Part shown: piece after piece, positions 58,199 through 64,000 of the stretch
Layout: each line of letters starts with the position of its first letter
Position numbering within the stretch: the first letter of the stretch is position 1
NCBI GenBank assembly: GCA_032433595.1
Contig: JASWJB010000046.1
Span: 124,001 to 188,000 of the forward strand
Length of the DNA: 64,000 bases
Direction: 5' to 3'
From: Conoideocrella luteorostrata
Lineage: Eukaryota > Ascomycota > Sordariomycetes > Hypocreales > Clavicipitaceae
Notes under the pieces: generated by a model
Database searches by the model: none
What the model was told of the DNA's origin: nothing
What the model saw: the letters and a program-made list of their open reading frames with translations, nothing else
Program-made: the position numbers and the translations under genes

Positions 58199-59286
58199 AT
58201 GAAGCTATCCGGAAGACTTATCATCCTGCTGCCTATGGTGCTGGCAGTGGTCGCATTCGTGCTGTCCATGCTCTCACTATTCGCTGGTCACAAGCAAGGT
58301 TTCATGGAGGACTATGCCATCGTCAGGGTGAGTAATACAAATCAGCAAAAGTCTATTCAAGGATAAACGGACCAGCAGAGATGTTAACGTTTGGCTTGCA
58401 GCTCAATACCTCCATGATCGGACATGGCCTCCTTGATGACAAGAAGAGCACAGACAAAGGCAAAGATGGCGATAAGAAAGGGGGCCTCCTTGGCGACGTC
58501 AAAGACTGGTGGGACGACAAGAAGGGTGACGCAAAGGACAAGATCAACGACGTTACGGGCCACATTGCGGATAAACTTGCCAAGAAGATTGGGGTATCGG
58601 AATGGTATTCACTGCACGTTATGGACTCGTGCGAGGGGTTCTATGCGCCAAATACGACGGCTCCCAACCCTGGTTTCAACATTACCAACTGCACCTCATC
58701 CGGACCATCTGGTGAGCCGCGTTCCATGATTCCACTGAAAAGAAAATAAATTTGCTGACCTCATCTCGTCCAAGACCGGTTCAACTTGACCGAGATCGTA
58801 GACAAGGAACTCAAAGTTGGTCCCCTCAAGCTGAACCTCGCCGACATCAAATGGCCCGACAGCATCCAGGACAGTATCGACTCTCTCAACAGCGCTCTCC
58901 TTGCTCTGTTCATATTCTATGCCCTAGGCGCGGGGTTCAGCGGCTTGTCCGCACTATGCAGCCTCTTTGCAATATGGAAACCAGATCTACGGCGAATGGC
59001 TTTGATCAACTTTGTCATCGCCTCGCTAGGTTTCCTCTCGATCCTCATTGGAAGCATTATAGTCACTGTTGCAGCGAATACGGCAGTGAAATCACTCAAC
59101 AAAGTGGGCGAGAAGATCGGAATGTCAGCCATCAAGGGCACAAAGTTTTACATTCTTAGCTGGGTTGCGACGGGATTCATGGGTATTGTCATGTTGTTCT
59201 GGATGGGCAAGTTTTGGGTGGTGAGGAGGGAGAGAAAGAGGCTTGGGTTCAGCGAGAAGCGGGTTAAGCGCGATGTTGATTCTTGA
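58199..59286 (+). CDS. SUR7/PalI-family membrane protein
   Basis: Three exons: 58199-58327, 58402-58711 and 58775-59286; 316 aa. SUR7/PalI proteins are four-helix plasma-membrane proteins of eisosomes or pH sensing. The first helix is IILLPMVLAVVAFVLSMLSL. Three further helices follow: ALLALFIFYALGAGFSGLSA, MALINFVIASLGFLSILIG and SWVATGFMGIVMLFWMGKFW. The loop after helix 1 holds the SUR7-like cysteine region (MDSCEGFYAPNTT, with a CTSS nearby) and N-glycosylation sequons. Unusually, that loop begins with a stretch of about 50 residues very rich in Lys and Asp (DDKKSTDKGKDGDKK, then DVKDWWDDKKGDAKDKINDV). The tail is basic (RRERKRLGFSEKRVKRDV). The exact orthologue is unknown. Confidence 0.85.
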
Positions 59287-60108
59287 GCGGACTGTACGTG
59301 AAGGCATCGGAAGCGAGATGCGTCTCTCGCATCAAAGGATAATGCCATGATGGTGGTTGGATTGATGGCCAATGATTTACGATACCAATTTGCACATTAT
59401 GAAGCGACGGTTAAGTGACGCAAAGCGTTGGAAAATATGGACATGGAATAGTTATCATCATAAGACGTCCTCAGCGTCTTGTCTTATTAATGAGTAATCA
59501 TGCTAGCGGAGAATTCATTGTCGACTCTTGGTCGTCCATGCCGGATGCTCAATAACAAACAAGTGCGGCCGTGATGGTTTGACACCGGCTCTGTATCTGA
59601 ATAGATTATGAGCCGAATATCAACAAAGCAGTGACGTGGAGACGTTACATGATGGACGAAATACGATAGACGCAACAATATCTGTGTTAAAATTACACGC
59701 AGTCTCATTCGCCAAAAAAAAAACCCCCCAGATCTACACACGTCCATGGCCATATCCACCTCTCCCCCGCGCCATCTGCGTCATACGCCGAGCCAGCCAA
59801 GCATGCTGCAGGGAATACGGAGGAGTATTTGGAGCTTATCGCGCCACTACGACATGCCGTGAGACAAGGCGCCGCGCGAAGAGGTCATCATGTGAGATGT
59901 GCAACCCGAAGGGGGCGGTTCAGGCGTGTAAGGTGGAATTCAGCTCTTTGGATTTTGTGCGATTTTGTCTGAAACACTGAGCCGTCAGGTCTTCTTCTTC
60001 CCTTCCCTTTTTTTTTTTAAAAAAAGTGGTTGTATTTGTGTGTTATTACTTTCTGCATCTCGCCCACGGGGTACAGTACACTTCGTCAAGCAGCAAAAAA
60101 AGCACCAG
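59287..60108. other. Intergenic between the SUR7-like and MscL-like genes
   Basis: About 820 bp with an A run near 59716-59724 and a T/A-rich stretch at 60008-60026 just ahead of the next gene. No gene seen. Confidence 0.55.
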
Positions 60109-60844
60109 ATGCCCAGCGACGTCGAACATGGCCGCAACAGCGAAACATCGTCGCTTCTCGGGCAGAGCAGGCGCAAGATGAAGCGTTTTTTCGATGGCTT
60201 CGTGGACTTTGCCTTTCAAGGAAATATTCTCCAGATCGCATTTGGATTGATGTAAAGAAAAGCCCTTGCCCCGCCATGCTCTTTCTTGCACTTCATACCC
60301 AGTATCGCTTCTCAATTATAGCGTTGTTCAAGATTGAAGATGCTAACCAACAAACTTGAAAAAAAGCATCGCCAACATCTTTACCGACCTCATCAAAACC
60401 TTTGTGAGCGCCATCCTCATGCCTCCCCTCTCGGTCATATTCCCCGTCAACAGGAACATTGAAGAGAAGTTCGCGGTGCTCAAGTACGGAGCAAACTACA
60501 ACGCCACAGCAGGGTACAACACCATCCATCAGGCGCTGGAGGATGGTGCCGTGGTGATGGCCTACGGGGCGTTTTTGTACCAGGTGATTTCGTTTATCAT
60601 GGTGGGGTTTGCGCTGTACGGACTCGCGCATGTGTATACGCTGGTCTCGCATGATCCAATTATCAAATATACGCGGAAGTGTCGGTACTGCAGGAAGAGG
60701 ATTAACGAGAAGGTGAGTGAGCGAGTGCTGGGGGTTTTAGTCCCGCATGATGGCTTGGGCTGACTGACTGGAAATTTCCAGTGCTTGCGGTGCATTAACT
60801 GTACGAGTTGGCAGGATGGAAGGGAGGATCGGGATGGGAGTTGA
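60109..60844 (+). CDS. MscL-like mechanosensitive channel with Cys-rich tail
   Basis: Three exons: 60109-60251, 60367-60712 and 60782-60844; 183 aa. MscL is a pentameric two-helix channel opened by membrane tension. The N-terminal amphipathic helix and TM1 are FFDGFVDFAFQGNILQIAFG then LIIANIFTDLIKTFVSAIL, followed by MPPLSVIF. The loop holds the GYNTIHQALEDGAVVMAYGA segment, and TM2 is FLYQVISFIMVGFALYGLAH. A short hydrophilic start (MPSDVEHGRNSETSSLLGQS) precedes TM1. After TM2 the tail has C153, C156, C164, C167 and C170 (CxxC, then CxxCxxC), split by intron 2, which looks like a small zinc ribbon. Bacterial MscL has a charged C-terminal helix instead. It is a fungal MscL homologue by sequence; its function is inferred. 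Confidence 0.88.
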
Positions 60845-61198
60845 TTGCTTTTGGTGCATACTTTGGAGTTTGGCATGGCTACGATGTCAACGTTGAGTAT
60901 CTGGGGCGTGAGGACATTGCGACATTGTGTGTCACAGCAGCCACACTGGTCGTTGTATCCTGGGCAGCAATCTCAACGACTTGATTCTTGGGCGTTACGA
61001 GCCAACAAAACTTTCCCGTTGAATTATATACTCTATAAATGATGTACCATATATTACGGCCAACCGAACGCATCATCCTGCATTACATCCGCTGTCACCT
61101 CTTGTGCATCGATTCGACGCGCGTATCGTACAACCAACCCACAGCATTTACTATACAGTCACCTTGCCCCTGTGATCCCTTCATGCCCAATCCGACTC
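60845..61198. other. Intergenic between convergent MscL-like and GPI-protein genes
   Basis: About 350 bp, both 3' UTRs expected. No gene seen. Confidence 0.6.
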
Positions 61199-61997
61199 TC
61201 ACAGAGCCAGCACGCCGCCCACAGCAGCCGCCACACCCGCCAGCACAGCATTCCGCGTCACCATCGGTCCGGCAGCAGCATTTGTAGACGTCGCCGCAGC
61301 ACCAGCACTCGTCTTGCTCGCCCCTCCCGAACCAGAGGTGACACTCGCAGTAGGAGACACCGCAATGGTGTTGGTAGCGCCCGCGCCCGGCGCAGCAGAC
61401 AGCTTGTCCGCCCCGTCGGTGATAGTAACGGGATACATGATCGACGAATAGCCCGATTCGACAGTCTGAGTGGATTGCGTGACCGACGCGGACGTCTTGA
61501 CGACAGTGCAGCTGGCCAGGTCCTTGGCCGGCTCGAGCTTGCAATTGGCGTTTTGGGTGCTGTTTCGGCATAAAAGTCAGCTTTGATTGGTTACTGTACT
61601 CCGTAACTACCTTCAAAGTGTAGAAAGCAAAAAACCCAAAATAAAACAAAACAAAATAAAATAAAATAAATAAAAGCAAAACAGCATGCAAGCACTCAGA
61701 GGTTCAATAAGATAGAAAAACGTACAAAACACCCAGCACGCTGTCAGAGAAGCCCCAGTTCCATTGCCATGTACTTGCGCCTTGGGTGATGGTGGCACCG
61801 TCGGGAGGCAGGCCGCAGCTCTCGGAGGGCGTATTCTTCGGACACTGCACATGAACCGTTGTAGCGCTGGAGTCTGCTTTGATGACGGAGCCCACGAACG
61901 GGGATTTATCCCCCATGACGATCATGTTGATGGTGGTGGTTTCGGCGGCGATGGCAGCGCCAGCGAGTGCGGCGAGAAGCGCGAGGGAGCGAGCCAT
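61199..61997 (-). CDS. Small secreted GPI-anchored cell-surface protein
   Basis: Two exons: 61997-61726 and 61559-61199 with a 166-bp intron; 210 aa. The start MARSLALLAALAGAAIAAE is a clear signal peptide with cleavage near residue 18. The mature part begins TTTINMIVMGDKSPFVGSVI and holds four cysteines in pairs (HVQCPKNTPSESCG, NCKLEPAKDLASC), probably disulfide bonded. The second half is rich in Ser, Thr, Ala and Gly (likely O-glycosylated). It ends with a small-residue omega site near TNAAAG and a hydrophobic tail (TRNAVLAGVAAAVGGVLAL), as in GPI-anchored wall proteins. The family is uncharacterised as far as I know. The intron carries a TACTCCGTA motif (61597-61605). Confidence 0.85.
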
Positions 61998-64000
61998 GAT
62001 GGGGATGTAGAATGTTGCGGTGAGTGAGCGACGGTGTTGCAAGTGAGAGCGAGTGTGGGTGTGAGCGTGGGAATAAACACGGGTTACAGACGATGAGGCG
62101 ATGGCAGTCCATCTAGAATTATTGTATTTATTTATTCTACTGTATGGAGTGTCTGTGGCGAACTTCCGTGCCCACGACAAGATCAAGTGGGCCGCCATAC
62201 CATTGCTTTGACTCCTGATAATTTCTCGGCATGGGGGCGTTCGTATTCAAGGTTTCATGGCATGACTCTGTCGGAACGCCACTCTGTCAAACAGGCTCAA
62301 TGAGGGCTTAAATGCAAAGTTTTCATGGCTCCTTGTGCAAATACTGTTCATTTTGCCACAAGGTCGCGGCCACCCGTATCAGCAGCATAGGGCTGTCCAC
62401 GGCAGGCGTCAAAAGTTTCGATCGTGGGAACGGCCTGCGGAGTATGTAGATGGCATTGAGGTTCTGGCCCAATGCTGGTGGTACCAGCATGGAGCCCCCC
62501 CCAAGAAAGTAGTAAAGCCGCGTTGAATCCGGCCGATGCAACGTCAATACTCCATACGAAGTATATAGAACTAAAATTACAAAATACCGCCATTTCGGTT
62601 GGGGTTTTATTGCGGCCCATTCTTATGACTTGCTGCTGCTCCGTTACTACAACGTGTTGTACGGAGCAACTAACTACGGCTCGGACAGACTCTCTATTTT
62701 CAGCCCCAGTCACAAGTTTAGGTATGACACAAGCTGTAGTGGCACCGCTTCGACATCGAACCGCGGAGTACGAAGTACCGAGCCCAGATTGGCCGTACAA
62801 TTTTAACATCGTCACCACTTTGCAGACTGCGCTAACTAGCTAACTAGCATCTCGGCCATAATTGAAGGTTCGTTGCAGTCGCAATGCTAAGCGGTACGGA
62901 GAATTCCACCAATGGCGTCTCACCAATCTCCAAGGATTGCAAGCCTGCAAGAATTAGCAAACTAGTCAGCATGGAGGCTGAGAGCCGTCTCGGTCCGAAC
63001 CGGATTAGCAGATGCAATCTTTCTTTAACTGCCGCGTAAATCTCACAGTTTGGCTAGATGATCGGCCACGGCTCGTGTAAAAAATCGTAACAATGGAGGA
63101 CAGAACAAACGCCCCCAAAGGAGCCGCATTTTCACGTAACGCATCATTGCGAGTTTCGGGCGTGGTACTGGGGTCTTGGCAACCGTACGGAGAAGTGAGT
63201 GGTGGACTTCACAGCAACCATCGCGTCTTGGCATCTACTTTCGCGCAACGTGCAGTCGCGGACGGGCTCTTGGCAAGCGCGAGCTGCATCTCCGCCTCAG
63301 GCTTGGAGAAGCCCACCGCCTATCGCAGGAGGAGTGGTAGTAATAATGACGGGACGGAGCATGGTGTGATAGTTCCCGCCTTTCAAAGGAATCGCTCAAC
63401 TAGACAGACAGTCTTGTGAGCACATGCTGAGTGCCTGGCTGGACTTGGCATTAATCGACGGCAAAATCGGCACTGGGGGAAGCGTCTTGACGTTACTCTG
63501 CTGACCAGACTGGGAAGTTGGGCGACGCCGCTTTGTCCTTCGTCCCGTCATGTGCGTCTAGTAACAAAGCTGCCGGGGGCTTTGTACGTTGAACCAGGCG
63601 CGGAGGTGACGATTTGTTTAAATTACTTAAGCGTCTGCTGCGATTGATTCGGAGTGTCTCTCTTTCCGGGCAATTGCATAGTTATTCAATACTCCGTACT
63701 CCGTACAGAGCAACTTAGCTGCAACACTTCCACGGGCCGCTTTAACTAACCTCCTCGACAGAGTAGGGCGGCAACGGTGCTAGTCCGTATTTGGATATAG
63801 CCAAGACTTTTGGCCAAAATGAGCCAAGAAAGCCATTTCTTTGATCCCCCATCGCCAGTGCCATACATAATTGAAGACGTCTGCCGCCCTCTCCTTTCCC
63901 CAATGCCTCTCTTGCAGTGTTTGGTTGCAGACAGAGACTCGGTTCTCTAATCGCGGCAGCTCACCGATCATTGTCATCGTATCAAACACTGCCAGAGTTT
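61998..64000. other. Intergenic right edge
   Basis: 2 kb without a supported gene. It starts with the promoter of the GPI-protein gene. Tandem ACTCCGTACTCCGTAC lies at 63691-63706. Open frames of up to 156 codons (62348-62818) are antisense to each other and match nothing known. A partial gene may begin past the right edge. Confidence 0.5.

Noticed and set aside
61095..61691. 198-codon minus-strand frame rich in Cys and Gly
   Set aside because: A shifted frame of the GPI-protein second exon running into its intron. The Cys/Gly richness comes from the Ala/Ser/Thr codons read out of frame.
62348..62818. 156-codon minus-strand frame near the right edge
   Set aside because: No domain, and overlapped by a plus-strand frame of similar quality.
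1..64000. tRNA, rRNA, CRISPR or a new defence or biosynthetic cluster
   Set aside because: No tRNA B-box with matching cloverleaf was noticed, no regular spacer array exists, and there is no polyketide, peptide-synthetase or terpene core gene. The window is mostly housekeeping genes.

Overview
The window looks like the nuclear genome of a filamentous ascomycete (Pezizomycotina). Sordariomycetes, probably Hypocreales, is the best guess from how closely the proteins match what I know of that group; this is inference. The evidence is many short introns (about 50-115 bp, a few longer) with GT(A/G)NGT donors and CTAAC-like branch sites, tiny first exons, no operons, and a set of typical fungal genes: exo84, tom20, tyw1, arp5, dad4, ies6, got1, ykt6, kapC-type bZIP and erg25. 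I rebuilt 22 protein genes by joining exons in frame. All the joins keep phase, and the protein matches cross them. No tRNA, rRNA, CRISPR or intact transposon was recognised.

Layout. 1-5.2 kb: exo84 (-) and tom20 (+) diverge. 5.2-11.3 kb: tyw1 (-), then a HIRAN-SNF2-RING helicase (-). 12-16.3 kb: a cysteine dioxygenase (-) diverging from an SSU1-type sulfite efflux pump (+). 16.8-21.3 kb: an NCA2-family mitochondrial protein (-) diverging from the C4-methylsterol oxidase erg25 (+). 21.8-24.3 kb: a mitochondrial pterin dehydratase (-) diverging from an ochratoxinase-like amidohydrolase (+). 25.4-28 kb: a kapC-like bZIP factor (+). 28-32.4 kb: arp5 (-), dad4 (-) and ies6 (+). 33.5-35.8 kb: got1 (+) converging on profilin (-). 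35.8-40.3 kb: no supported gene. 40.3-42 kb: a disordered protein of unknown function. 42.8-44 kb: ykt6 (-). 44.6-50.7 kb: slh1/ASCC3-type helicase (+). 51.3-52.4 kb: an unusual Rab GTPase (-). 52.4-58.2 kb: no supported gene, with repeats. 58.2-61.9 kb: three membrane or surface proteins (SUR7/PalI-like, MscL-like, GPI-anchored). 62-64 kb: no supported gene.

How genes may work together. Cysteine dioxygenase oxidises cysteine towards sulfite, and SSU1 exports sulfite. The pair forms one metabolic and detoxification route, known in dermatophytes for breaking disulfides in keratin. Arp5 and Ies6 are direct partners in the INO80 remodeller and lie here with only dad4 between them. Exo84, Got1, Ykt6, the Rab and profilin are all trafficking or cytoskeletal proteins, but they are scattered and I see no sign of co-regulation.

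No clearly new multi-gene system was found. The strongest leads are the CDO-SSU1 pair, the Arp5-Dad4-Ies6 cluster, an MscL homologue with a cysteine-rich tail, a Rab with a long insert, and a short dispersed motif (TACGGAGTA and its complement) that I found at over twenty sites, none of them in a coding exon.
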